Assembly (NCBI RefSeq): GCF_000226115.1
Contig: NC_016457.1
Coordinates: forward strand, 4,402,001 to 4,466,000
Length of the DNA stretch: 64,000 nucleotides
Source: Thermothielavioides terrestris NRRL 8126
Taxonomy: Eukaryota; Ascomycota; Sordariomycetes; Sordariales; Chaetomiaceae
Direction: 5' to 3'
In this document: positions 12,186 through 23,333 of the stretch, piece after piece
Layout of the letters: each line of letters starts with the position of its first letter
Position numbering within the stretch: position 1 is the stretch's first letter
Notes under the pieces: generated by a model
Seen by the model: only the letters and a program-made list of their open reading frames with translations
The model's database searches: none
What the model was told of the DNA's origin: nothing
Translations under genes and position numbers: made by a program

Positions 12186-13477
12186 GGCGGGCGGCGGCGT
12201 TGGTACGCGGTAGCACCAGCCGTGTTTTATGGTTCATCTAAGCGCAGGATACGCAGTCTGGGTGGTGGCACGGTCCCAGTCCGGTGGAACCAAGCTCTTG
12301 TTGTTTTCGATCGGGAACGGAAGGTAACCAAGGTAAAGCTCTGGAGCGAGCGAGAGTTGGGATGACAAAGAAACAAGGGGTATCACCAGAATCAAGGACT
12401 AGGAATAGGGAAGGAAACAAAAGAAGAGTCGAGGCGTGACCACACGAAGCAGGACGCTCAGCATCTTGGGAACGGAAGCTTGTGACTGGGAGGAGAGGAG
12501 GCCTGGAAATATGTAGAAAAGGCGAGCCGCAATTCGGGGAATGCAAAGGTACCGTGCCCGTGATGTCAGTAATCCTCTTCCCATGGTCGGGTGCCAATGT
12601 GCCGTGGTGCCGTGCATTATTCGCTCCACCCAGCTTGCAACTCAGGTAGGTAGGTTGGGAGAAGGAAGGACCTTTGCGCGAATGTGACGGAGATAACATC
12701 AGTGGACCAACACAAGTGCCGCTCGGCCTTTACACGATCGGAGTCCGCGATTCCCTCAATCCCGTGCCCACCGAGTACCCCACCCTCGAGCTTCCACACA
12801 CCAAGTTCTGGAAGCTCGGCCTCGGCAAGTTAGAGCCACGGTCCTCGCGTCCCTTGCTTCCACACATCTTGGCTTGGAGGTTATTACAAATGCATCCGAT
12901 GCACAGTCTGACGCCAACGGGCGAGACGGCAGACGAGCAGGGCCAACATCAACACAGTGGGCTCGGGTTCGGGCAGTCGATTACGCCAGTCTGCCATATT
13001 GCTGGGAGGAAGATGCCCAGGGCCGAATGGAAACTCTGAGAAGCTCGTTTGAGAACAATACCAAAATCGAAGGTGAAGCTGAACACAGGTCCATGCCTGG
13101 AGGGGCTGACTCAGTGCCTTACTGCGTACACTACACTACTTTAGTGTATCCGTCCAGTCGGTCTTGGCAGGGCGGCGCGGACTTAACACAAACTATTCCG
13201 AAATTGTCCCACATGCAACCCCACCATCGAACATTTTTATGCACGCCAAGCCTCCATGTCATAATTTCGTGAACAGGCAGGACCTGGCCATGTGCGGCGC
13301 TAGCTAGCCCACGAGGTGGGCAATCAAGAAGATTTTTTTTTTTTTTTCTTTGGCCGTACCAATACTACATTACTATTTTACTTGGTCGCAGCCATCAAAC
13401 GCTTCCACGTTCCTAGGTTTCTTTTTGTCCGCCTTACTCAGACGAGCCATCATCCGGAAGATTCAGGAGCAAGAAAA
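12186..13477. other. Intergenic region between divergent genes
   Basis: About 1.3 kb between the divergent MFS transporter and NAP-family genes, and presumably the promoter region of both. Short open frames exist on both strands but none has a recognisable domain or convincing introns. A T15-16 run occurs at about 13331-13347, just upstream of the chaperone start. Confidence 0.6.
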
Positions 13478-14643
13478 ATGGCAGCCTCGCTGGAAGAGAC
13501 CACGGTCAGCTACGAGGAGCTGGAGGACCTCGAGCATGGGTTCGACGAGGTCGAGACCGAGATCAGTGAGTTGCGCTGCCCCTCTCCAGATGCCGCGATC
13601 GCCGCCGTGACAGAGACACTGATGCATCGCCACTAGTCCGCCAGCAGTATGCCCTCTCCAAGCCGCTCTACGCCAAGCGCGCGGAGCTGGTAGCCAAGAT
13701 CCCCAACTTCTGGCCGCTGGTGCTCGAGCAGGCGCCAATGGACCTGGATGAGTACATCCAGCCGTCCGACTCGGCGCTGCTGCTGTCGTCGCTCAAGTCG
13801 CTCTCCGTGAGCCGCTTCGAGCTCGACGCGGACGAGAAGAACGGCGACCCGCGCAGCGTCGCCATCCGCTTTGAGTTCGCCGAGAACGAGCACTTTGAGG
13901 ACAAGGTGCTGGAGAAGAAGTTCTGGTGGCGCCAGAGCAAGGACGGGTTCGCCGGCCTCGTCAGCGAGCCCGTCGAGATCAAGTGGAAGGAGGGCAAGGA
14001 CCTGACGGACGGGCTGCTGGGCCTGGTCAAGGCCGTCTACGACGAGCAGCGCGCGAAGCCCAAGCAGGAGACCAAGGACAAGAAGGCGAAGGTCGAGTTG
14101 ACCGAGAAGCAGAAGGCGCTCAAGGAGAAGATCGACAATACCGGCATGGGCGGCGTCAGCTTCTTCGCCTGGTTTGGCTACGTCGGCCACTACGTCACCG
14201 CCGAGGAGAGCAAGCTGGCCATCCAGGAGGAGGCGGAGGAGCGGAGGAAGAGGAAGGCTGGCGAGGCGGTGGCTAAGAAGGAGGACGAGGACGAGAAGAT
14301 GGAGGACGCCGATGAGGAGGATGAAGACGATGATGAGGACGACGACCTGGAGATCTTCCCGGCAGGTGACGAGGTCGCCATGGCGATTGCGGATGATCTG
14401 TGGCCCGGCGCACTGAAGTATTTCAGTAAGTTCACATCTATTGTCTTGCCCTCACCTCACACCTACAGACGGCGGTCCGCTAACACACCAGCAGTCCAAG
14501 CTCAGGAGCAAGACTCGCTGAGCGAGCTTGATTTTGAATCGGGGGATGAGGATGAGGATGACGAGGAGGACGAGGAGGAGGAGGGCGGCAATGACAGGCC
14601 CCACAAGAAGCACAAGGGCAGCGCCCACAGCTCCAAGCACTGA
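13478..14643 (+). CDS. NAP-family histone chaperone, SET/Vps75-like
   Basis: Three exons, 13478-13565, 13637-14425 and 14492-14643, give 342 aa. Intron 1 (GTGAGT...CACTAG) joins VETEI to IRQQYALSKPLY; intron 2 (66 nt, GTAAGT...CACCAG) keeps frame and has no stop, so it reads through if retained. The N-terminal helix, then KIPNFWPLVLEQAPMDLDEYI, then the NAP earmuff fold with EKKFWWRQ, GVSFFAWFGYV and DLWPGALKYF identify the NAP superfamily; the size and FWPLVLEQ segment favour SET/Vps75 over Nap1. An acidic stretch (about 200-235) and an acidic C-terminal tail ending in Lys/His-rich residues are typical. The expected role is binding H3-H4 and, for Vps75, stimulating Rtt109 acetylation in the nucleus; this is by family, not shown here. 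Confidence 0.85.
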
Positions 14644-15844
14644 GCTGGCTCTCTTTGCGAGACGGATCCTGCCATGGTCAGCCCTGAGATACCCTAAAAC
14701 CCCTGATGATTTGGACACATGAATTTGGTATGAGATAACGGATAGATAAAAGTTTTTTGCGTTCTTAACCACCGTCCGCAGCCCGGACACCTACTGTGTA
14801 CCAAGCTTTGAACCCTGGGCAAGTGTCGCGGTCTTGAACCCGCCTTTAAGTCTTGGCCTCCAGGCACGCAGCCAATGATTGCTTACGTCTATTTTTCAGG
14901 GGTCCTGAGTGGCAGGGTTCCTCAGCACCGATAAACAACGCCCACTCACGACTCGCCAGGCTCACCACAGCAACGTGAATGGCCAGACCATTCCAACTCG
15001 CAACAACAGCAACTCACATCACTTCCTGATGGTGGTGAGACACCAAATCTAGTTTTGCAGGATCTCATCATGTATGTACTCCGTATACTCCGTAGATCAA
15101 AGCACAACACGGTTCGCGAGACCAGGGGGGCCCGCACGGTCTCGAACTCAAACTGTTTCAGCCTCTTGTGCTCTCCCACTTTCTCCCAGTTCCCGAACGG
15201 CGGTATCCCGTGCTCCCGGACTCACCAAGAAATTGCAGGCGGCTGCCGGCCTGGGACGATCATGGCATACATGTCTCTTTGTTCCGGAGCAGAGGGGCTC
15301 CCCCTGCATGCTGGTCCCTGGGCATGTCTTCCGCTACACCACCATCTTGAGCTTTCCTCGACAAACCTTCACTCTGGGATCGCTTTGTTGGTCCGGAGTT
15401 CATGGCCAGCGCTTGTTAGGCCTTCCTCTCCTTTCTTTTCATTGTCCTCTTTTTTTCTTCATTCATTTTCGATTCATCGCGCGCCGCGGTCGCGGTCTGC
15501 TCTGACTTTCGTTTCTGCTCCAGCTTCGAGGCTGTGCCTCGCTCCTCTTGTTTACAACACCCGGAGGTCTTGCGACACATCTGACGCCCCCATTGTTGTT
15601 CCGTATCGGCGGTTCACGCAGAAGTGATTGATATCCAAGTGGCCCGGAATCTCTCCCAGCTGGGCTGGCTGCGGGACGTTGCCCCTTCTTTTACCATCCG
15701 TTATCCCCAGAGGTTCTGAGCATGTCATGAGCTCAGTCCGCGGCTTCGTTTTTTAGCTGTTTTAGTTTGACTTTATTTTTATTCTTATCTTTTTCTTTTC
15801 TCTTTTTATCGTCGCTCCAGGGCTGCACGGAGGAGCCTGGCGCT
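14644..15844. other. Intergenic region
   Basis: 1.2 kb between two plus-strand genes. A T/C-rich tract (15750-15815) lies just upstream of the GH76 start, typical of fungal promoters. Open frames of up to 190 codons occur but show no domain and no conserved-looking composition. Confidence 0.6.
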
Positions 15845-17308
15845 ATGAGGTTACTTGGGCTCGCGGCCGCTCTAGGTGTGCTGGTGAGATCCGGGGCGGC
15901 AATCGACTTGGTCCTGGAGGATGAAGGTCGGGTGTCTCTCCTTGCCGTGAAAGCAAAACGATCCTGGTGGACTAACAATTGTCCAGAGTCTGTCAAATCC
16001 GCCGCCGCCACAATCGCCTTCGGGCTGGTCAAGTACTACACGGGCAACAACACCGGCGACACGCCGGGAAACCTTCCGGACCCGTATTTCTGGTGGGAGG
16101 CGGGCGCCATGTTCGGCACCCTGATCGACTACTGGGCACTGACGGGCGACGACTCGTACAACAACATCACGACGCAGGCGATTCTCCACCAAGCGACGGA
16201 GAACGGGGACTTCATGCCGGCGAACCAGACGCGCACGCTCGGCAACGACGACCAGGGATTCTGGGGGATGGCGGCGCTCTCGGCGGCGGAGAACAACTAC
16301 CCCAACCCGCCGTCGGATCAGCCGCAATGGCTCGCCCTGGCGCAGTCGCTCTTCAACCAATACGCCTCCCGCTGGGACGAGACCACGTGCGGCGGGGGCC
16401 TGCGCTGGCAGATCTTCACCTTCAACAACGGGTACAACTACAAGAACTCCATCTCCAACGGCTGCTTCTTCAACATCGCCGCCCGCCTGGCCCGCTACAC
16501 GGGCAACGAGACCTACGCCGAGTGGGCGTCCAAGATCTGGACCTGGCAGGAGACCGTGGGGCTCATCAGCGCCGACTACCACGTCCACGACGGCACGAAC
16601 ATCAACCTCACCGACAACACGTGCACGGCGGTGGACAAGAACGAGTGGACGTACAACTCGGGCATCTTCCTTCACGGCGCGGCGGTCATGTACAACCACA
16701 CGAACGGATCGTCGACGTGGCGCGAGCGCGTGGACGGCCTGCTCGCGGCGGCCCAAGCGACCTTCTTCACCAACAACTCGGTCATGGTGGAGCAGCTGTG
16801 CGAGCCGGCGGGCGTGTGCGACAACGACCAGCGGTCCTTCAAGGGCTACCTGACGCGGTGGCTGGCCGGCACGACGCAGATGGCGCCGCACACGGCCGGG
16901 CCGATCCGCGCGCTGCTCGCGGCGGACGCGACGGCCGCGGCGAAGGCCTGCGTCGGCAACCCGGGCGCGCCCGCCTTCAAGGGCCACGCCGGCACGGCCT
17001 GCGGGTTCCGCTGGGACGACGCCGCGGTCGGCGGCGGCTTCGACGGAAGCGCGGGCGTCGGCGAGCAGATGAACGCGCTGTCGGCCGTCATGTATACGCT
17101 CGTCACCAGCAGCAAGGCGGCCGCGCCGCTCACGGCCGACACGGGCGGCACGTCCAAGGGGAACCCGGCCGGGAAGGCGCACCAGCCGGGCGGCGTCGAG
17201 AGCGAGAGCGAGAGCGAGATCAGCGTGGGCGAGCGCGTGGCGGCCGGGTTTGTCACGTCGGCGATAGCGCTGGGGGTGGTTGCCGGGTGCGCGTTTGTGA
17301 TTTCGTGA
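15845..17308 (+). CDS. GH76 mannan endo-1,6-alpha-mannosidase, DFG5/DCW1 family, GPI-anchored
   Basis: Start at ATG 15845, with a signal peptide MRLLGLAAALGVLVRSGAA. A 60-nt intron (15927-15986; donor GTCGGG, branch ACTAAC, acceptor GTCCAG) is likely: splicing gives AIDLVLEDEESVKSAAATIA, the family's usual N-terminus, and 467 aa. Being a multiple of three with no stop, it reads through if unspliced. The catalytic Asp pair is in GNDDQGFWG near residue 113, followed by LRWQIF, the NGCFFNIAARLARYTG segment and many N-glycosylation sequons. The C-terminus has a Ser/Glu-rich spacer and a hydrophobic tail (FVTSAIALGVVAGCAFVIS) fitting a GPI signal. The family is thought to transfer GPI-anchored mannoproteins into the cell wall. 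The donor is weak, so the intron needs RNA support. Confidence 0.9.
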   Translation: MRLLGLAAALGVLVRSGAAIDLVLEDEGRVSLLAVKAKRSWWTNNCPESVKSAAATIAFGLVKYYTGNNTGDTPGNLPDPYFWWEAGAMFGTLIDYWALTGDDSYNNITTQAILHQATENGDFMPANQTRTLGNDDQGFWGMAALSAAENNYPNPPSDQPQWLALAQSLFNQYASRWDETTCGGGLRWQIFTFNNGYNYKNSISNGCFFNIAARLARYTGNETYAEWASKIWTWQETVGLISADYHVHDGTNINLTDNTCTAVDKNEWTYNSGIFLHGAAVMYNHTNGSSTWRERVDGLLAAAQATFFTNNSVMVEQLCEPAGVCDNDQRSFKGYLTRWLAGTTQMAPHTAGPIRALLAADATAAAKACVGNPGAPAFKGHAGTACGFRWDDAAVGGGFDGSAGVGEQMNALSAVMYTLVTSSKAAAPLTADTGGTSKGNPAGKAHQPGGVESESESEISVGERVAAGFVTSAIALGVVAGCAFVIS

Positions 17309-18134
17309 GCCCGGAGCCGGGGTGGGTACCTTATATATCGGGCGGATTTCTTGTAAGGTGTATGATCACGACGGCGTTGGGGTCATATCGGCATGGGCAA
17401 CGGCGTTCGCATCTTCGGGTTTAAATGGGACAATTCCAGCTTTGAGAGCTGCTTATGGGAAATAGGGACATCGTTATGGTCCATGAAAAGAACCGGGTTC
17501 ACCAAATCAGCACTGTTCCATCGAATCGCCTGCATCACCCTCCCTTCCAGGTGCCTTCCTATTAGCCGTTGCAACCATCCGCACTCAATGAAACCGGTAG
17601 TCAAAAAATGCCCATGCTCGCAGTCCACGCAGGCAGGCCGGCGGGCGTGACACGCATTGGCGGGCGGGAGAACGATATGGCTGGGATCAGCCCGCCTGCT
17701 TTTGAGCCCGCTCCACCCCGCACTTCCCTCCCCCACCTCTCGGGTGCGCGTTGCCGGCTCATGGCCGGGCAAGCTCTTCCGGAGCAAGGAGAGCAGAGTC
17801 GCCCGTTTGCCGAACCTCGACCGCTGGGCCTAAGCAAGGGAACCAACCCATCGAGCTTGTGCCGACCGCGGGTCAAGTGAGTGAGTCGAGCAGGCAGTTA
17901 CTTCCTCTGTTATCTAAAGCAATCTCTACATCTGGCTAAAGCCCCCGCGGTTCAAACTCAAACTTGCCTGACTTACATAACGTCCGATATATCCCAGCCA
18001 GCAGTCTGTTGGGTTTGAGACATCCCAACAACACGGCGTTCAAGCATTTCGCTTGCAGCTGAGGGTCTTTCATCTCGGCTTGCAGCCAATACTCGAATCT
18101 ATTCCTCATTTACTGATCTTGACTCAAACTCACC
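17309..18134. other. Intergenic region
   Basis: 826 bp between the GH76 and DAK genes, both on plus. No recognisable gene or RNA. The last 100 bp hold a CT-rich segment before the DAK ATG. Confidence 0.6.
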
Positions 18135-20006
18135 ATGTCGGCCAAGCACTTCTTCTCGGACCCATCCCACCTGGTGCTCTCGTCGCTGCGCAGCCTGACG
18201 CTGACGAACCCGGGCCTGGCGCTCGACGCGCCCAACAAGGTGGTCTACCGGCGCCCGGGCTACGGCGCGGCCGCGCAGCGCGTGCACCTGGTCTCGGGCG
18301 GCGGCTCGGGCCACGAGCCGTCCTTCGCCGGCATGGTCGGCCCGGGCCTGCTCAGCGCGGCCGTCGCCGGCACCATCTTCGCGAGCCCGAGCGCCGAGCA
18401 GGTGCGCGCGGCCGTCATGGCGCTGGCGGGGCGTTCCCATCGGCAGCAGCAGCAGGGAGGTGGGGAAGGAGGTGAGGGCGGCGGCGGCGGCGGGGTGTTG
18501 GTTACGGTGATGAACTATACGGGCGATGTGCTCAACTTTGGGGTGGGGGTGGAGAAGGCGCGGGCGGCCGGGGTGGAGGTCGAGATGGTGGTCGTGGGGG
18601 ACGATGTTGGGGTTGGGAGGGCGAAGGCGGGCAAGGTCGGACGGAGGGGCATCGCAGGCACCGTGCTGGTGCACAAGATCAGCGGGGCGCTGGCGGCGCA
18701 GGGACGCGGGTTGAAGGAGGTTGCGAAGGTCGCGAGGTTGGTGGCGGAAAATCTGGTGAGCGTTGGGGCGAGCTTGGAACATGTCCATGTCCCTGGGAGG
18801 GCGAAGCCAGATGTTAACTCGGCCGAGTATCTGAGGGACGGGGAGGTCGAGATCGGCATGGGCATTCACAACGAGCAGGGATCGAGCAGGGAGGTGGTCG
18901 AGCTGCCGGAGCTGGTGCGGAAGATGCTGGCGCAGATGCTGGACCCGAGCGACACGGACAGGGCGTTCTTGAATGTCAATTCGAACGAGGTGGTGCTGCT
19001 GGTGAACAACCTGGGAGGCGTCAGCGTCCTGGAGATGGGCGGCATCGTGACCGAGGTGGTGTCGCAGCTAGAGAAGAGCTACGGCATCCGGCCGGTGCGC
19101 ATCCTCAGCGGCACCTTCATGACGAGCCTCAACGGGCTCGGCTTCAGCATCACGCTGCTAAACGTGGTCGACACGGGCATCGGCGGACCGAGCATGATCG
19201 ACTTGCTCGACTACCCCTGCGAGGCGACCGGATGGTCGTCGCCAATATCGAAACAGACGTGGGAGGAGAAGAACACGGCAACTTTGGAGCAGGACGCGTC
19301 CCTGGGGGGGAATATCAAGCCCAGCGGCCTGACGATCGACAGCACTGCCGCGCAGCAGGCACTCACCCGCGCGCTTCAGGCCGTTGTCGCCGTTGAACCA
19401 GAAGTGACGCGCTACGACACGGTCGTAGGAGACGGCGACTGCGGAATCGGACTCAGGAGGGGTGCCGAAGGTAAGCGCGGGGTCCACTTCCCTTCCCCCA
19501 GTTGACGGGCACTGCTAACGGATGCAGCCATCCTGACCCACCTGCAGTCGCACCCATTGTCCGGAGACGCAGTAGTGGACTTAGGCAACATCGTCCCCAT
19601 CGTCGAGAAGGAGATGGACGGGACGTCTGGCGCGCTCTACGCCATCTTCCTCAACGCGCTCGTAGCCGCCCTGAGATCGCAGGGCCAAGGCGAGGCGACA
19701 CCGAAGGTCTGGGCGGCGGCACTTAGGCAGAGCTGCAGCGCCCTCTCCAGGTACACGCCGGCCCGGCCGGGAGACCGCACGCTGGTGGACGCCCTGTACC
19801 CGTTTGTCGAGGTGCTCGAGAAGACGGGGGACGTGAGGCAGGCAGCCCAGGCAGCGCAGAACGCGGCCGAGGGCACCAAGGGCATGAAGGCCAGCCTGGG
19901 CCGGACCGTGTACATTGGCGGGTCGGGCTTCGAGCAGGTGCCTGACCCCGGTGCCTGGGGGCTTGCGAGTTTCTTCCTGGGGCTGGCTGGGGTCAAGAAT
20001 GGCTGA
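18135..20006 (+). CDS. Dihydroxyacetone kinase (glycerone kinase)
   Basis: Two exons, 18135-19470 and 19528-20006 (57-nt intron, GTAAGC, branch GCTAAC, acceptor TGCAG), give 604 aa, the usual length of single-chain DAKs. The DhaK-like domain has VSGGGSGHEPSFAGMVG near residue 55, and MGIHNEQG near 240-250, whose His (about 245) is the residue that binds dihydroxyacetone covalently as a hemiaminal. The C-terminal DhaL-like ATP domain starts with DTVVGDGDCGIGL, the Asp-rich Mg-ATP site, and contains GTSGALYAIF. The enzyme phosphorylates dihydroxyacetone with ATP to DHAP in the cytosol, detoxifying it and linking glycerol use to glycolysis. A Gln/Gly-rich insertion (about 98-116) interrupts the first domain; it is low complexity and probably a surface loop. 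Confidence 0.95.
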
Positions 20007-20574
20007 CGAGGGGTGGGAGCAGCTGTGAGTGAGCGAGGGAAGAAGTGTACTCTCGTCGGCTGCGAAGCCGGGGACCTATAAGCAGGTAACAGGCAACGTT
20101 GCTCAGGCAGCTGCGAAGTGAATATTGGGTTATTTCCAAGTTTGAATTGCTGCTTTCGATGCGTTCTTGTGACCACCAACCCGCAATGGATATAGTGTAT
20201 AGCGATAGTCTGTTTCCGCCGATATTCTTCGAGTAGTCAACGGACCATCCACTCGGTGTTGTCTCCAGTGTTGGCCCTTTAGGTCTGGCTCTTGAACCTG
20301 GTGTGCAGCTCGTTGCCAGCTGCCTGCGACCGCCCAGCCTGAAATGCTTCGGAGGTCGTCGGTAACATTACGATTACAGTACGCAATACCGAGGGAGTTA
20401 CCGGGTGCCCCGGCCACTTTCGGCCCAGTAAAAGCTGCAAACCACCAATCGCAGCAGGATACCGCGACGGACGCAGGAAAAGACGGCGGCGACAGCAAGT
20501 GTTCCCGGGCCTCGGCACACTTCTCGGTCAATCCTGCACTGCCCGCGGGACATCATCGCCAGACGCTCTTTTTA
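20007..20574. other. Intergenic region
   Basis: 568 bp between two plus-strand genes. It presumably contains the DAK 3' end and the promoter of the hydrolase gene. Nothing else recognised. Confidence 0.5.
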
Positions 20575-22174
20575 ATGTTCGCCCATACGATCGCCCGCCG
20601 GGCGGCGCCGGCAGCACCAGCAACCGCCTGTCGCGCCTGCCAACAGCGCACGAGGGTCCTCGTCGCCATGCCGCTCAGAGCCAAGCTGCTGCCTCAGCAG
20701 CCACAGCACCAACGATCAGTACGTCGCTAAAGGCTCAATGGCTTGCGGCTATACCAGCCCTCTGCATCTCAACCGGCTGACCAACCTCCAACAGATGTCA
20801 ACACAACAAGCGCACGAACTGTTCAAGCCGCGTGACGGCGACGAACCCGAGGATGTCCTCTTCAACAGCCTCTACGGCCTCCGCTCGATCGAGCTCAACC
20901 GGCCAAAGAAGCTCAACGCCCTGAACGGGTCCATGATCCGCAAGATCGTCCCGCGCCTGCTCGAGTGGTCCAAGTCCGACATGGCCAACGTGATCGTCAT
21001 GAAGGGCGCCGGGGACAAGGCTTTCTGCGCCGGCGGCGACGTAGCCCAGCTGGCCCAATGGAACAAGGAGGGCCCCGAGGGCCAGAAGAAGTCCGAGGAC
21101 TACTTCGCTCAGGAGTACCAGCTGGACCACCTGATTGCGACCTACAACAAGCCCTATATCGCCTTCATGGACGGCATCACCATGGGCGGCGGCGTTGGTC
21201 TGAGCATCCACGCGCCCATCCGGATCGCGACCGAGCGCACCGTCTTCGCCATGCCCGAGACGACCATCGGCTTCTTCCCCGATGTCGGCGCCTCCTTCTT
21301 CCTCCCCAGGATGCCCGGCGCCATCGGGACATACCTCGCCCTGACCAGCTCTCGTCTCACGGGCGCCAACGCCTTCTACGCCGGCGTCGCCACGCACTAC
21401 CTGCACTCGACCTCGCTCCCGCAGCTTGAGTCTCGCCTCGCGGAGCTGCGCTTCAACGACACCGACAGCATGGAGACCCGCCTCACCTCCATCAACGCCA
21501 CCATCGAGGAGTTCGTCACGGGCCTGCCGCACGACGAGCCGATGCTGCTGGCGGGCAAGCTGCGCACCGCCATCGACCGGTGCTTCAGCCACGACAGCGT
21601 CGACGAGATCCTGCGTGCGCTCGAGGCCGAGAAAGGCGCCACGCGCAAGTGGGCCGAGGAGACGCTGGCCGCGCTGCACAAGCGGTCGCCGCTCGCCGTG
21701 CACGTCGCGCTGCGCCAGATGCGCATCGGCAGCAAGTGGAGCATCCACGACGCCTTCGTGCGCGAGCACGCCATGGCCGCCAAGTTCATGGCCACCCACG
21801 ACTTCACCGAGGGCGTCACCGCCCTGCTGATCGAGAAGCGCCCGCCGAGCTGGCAGCCCGCGTCGCTGGAGGACATCGACCCCAAGGAGAGCGCCGCGCT
21901 GACCGAGAGCTTCTTCCTCGTGCCCGAGGACAAGCCCAGGCTGCAGCTACTCACGGACGCCAACTACGACGAGTACCCGTACCCGCAGTTCGGCGTGCCG
22001 ACCGAGGAGCAGGTCGAGAAGAAGGTCATGCTGGGCACCATGACCCGCCGCCAGATTGTCGACGAGTTCGTCCGGGAGCGGAAGCAGAAGCAGGGAGTCA
22101 GGGAGATTGTCGAGGAGATCCTGGCCCGCAAGACGGTCGGCGGTGCCAACGCCGTCGTCAAGTGGGTGTACTAG
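20575..22174 (+). CDS. 3-hydroxyisobutyryl-CoA hydrolase, mitochondrial
   Basis: Two exons, 20575-20718 and 20795-22174 (76-nt intron, donor GTACGT, branch CTGAC, acceptor CAACAG), give 507 aa. Exon 1 encodes an Arg/Ala-rich, acid-free leader (MFAHTIARRAAPAAPATACR), a good mitochondrial presequence, which is why I take this start rather than a Met in exon 2. The crotonase fold is clear: SIELNRPKKLNALN, the oxyanion segment KAFCAGGDV, DGITMGGGVGLS, and MPETTIGFFPDVGASFFLPR with the Glu and Asp used by the hydrolase branch. The C-terminal part includes TRKWAEETLAAL and the F-x-EGV segment of the family. It hydrolyses 3-hydroxyisobutyryl-CoA in valine breakdown. Yeast EHD3 belongs here and was also reported with the mitochondrial ribosome. 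Confidence 0.93.
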
Positions 22175-22585
22175 CTAGGTCGGACTGGGGGTGTATGATA
22201 GACCATGTTGAAAATATAGACTTGTATGATTGGTGAACAACATGGCGATCTTGGATCCGTCGACGGTCAGCCCCAACGTTGATTTGCACCCAAAGACGCC
22301 TGTACTATGGCTCTACCTACTCACGTAGTAACGACGACGTTTGATTAAGGACGTCTTGGAACTTACGACTGCCCCCAGGGAGGGAAGGAAACAAAATCGC
22401 ATGGTCTTAATTCGAAACAAGCACCCCCTGATCTGTGCTGTACCCGAATTCCGGAAAAGGATAATATAAGGATAGCGCAGCCGTGACGCCGCAAGCTAAA
22501 CGGCTACCAAGTTTTTTTCCTGGCCACCATGATAAGAGGTATATCTATATACACATACACTATACCGGCCGCCCATTTTATATCC
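22175..22585. other. Short convergent intergenic region
   Basis: 411 bp between convergent genes, probably both 3' untranslated regions. No feature recognised. Confidence 0.5.
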
Positions 22586-23301
22586 CTATACCCCCAAGCT
22601 CTTGACACAGCCCCACAGCACCACCGGCACGATCACATTATCATTCCCGCCCGTCAACACGGCCTCGGTCAGCGACGCGAGCGACGCACACGCCGCCGCC
22701 CGGGGCGCGCGCGCGCTCAGCCACGGCCACAGCCGGGTGAGATCCAACACGCTCGCAAGACTGTCCCACCCCGACCCAGTCCCAGTGTACCCAGACGCGG
22801 CCTCCGCACCGGCGGCACCAGCAGAAGCAGCAGCAGCATGAGCAGCAGACGACGCGACCTCCCAACCACCGAGCCTCAACCACAGCGCAGCGACCATCAA
22901 GCCGGCAAACACGGCGGCGGCGAACGCGGCGCTGCCCTCGAGGCTCTTGCCGCCGCCCCACAGCCACTTGCGGACGCCCCAGCGGCGGCCGACAAGCGAC
23001 GCGGCGGCGTCGCCGAGCCCGACGCACACCACGCCCGAGACCATGCCGACCTCGCGCGTGGGGACCTCCCAGCCGGCGAGCGGGCCAGCAGCAGCAGCGC
23101 CGCCGGCGGGCGCCGCGCGCCGCCGCGGCAGCGACGCGAGGCTGAGCCACAGCGGGATGGCGCAGCCGATGAGCAGGAAGATGTGGGAGACGACGACGGG
23201 CCCGCGCAGGTCGCGGCCGTCGACGTAGGGGGCCAGGAAGCGGGCGATGGGGCGGGAGAGCGGGGGCAGCTGGGAGGCGCGCAGGAGGTCGAGGAGGAGG
23301 A

Positions 23302-23333
<32 letters not shown>

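Noticed and set aside
11691..12365. 224-codon plus-strand open frame
   Set aside because: Antisense to the first MFS exon; GC-driven shadow.
15072..15092. TACTCCGTATACTCCGTA and a similar TACTCCGTACG at 25729
   Set aside because: Short words seen twice; too little to call a dispersed repeat or regulatory site.
15055..15627. 190-codon frame upstream of GH76
   Set aside because: Promoter-like pyrimidine-rich DNA, no domain, no plausible codon pattern.
15872..17182. 436-codon minus-strand open frame
   Set aside because: Lies antisense to the GH76 exon; Arg/Val/Gly-rich composition is a GC-rich shadow frame, with no domain.
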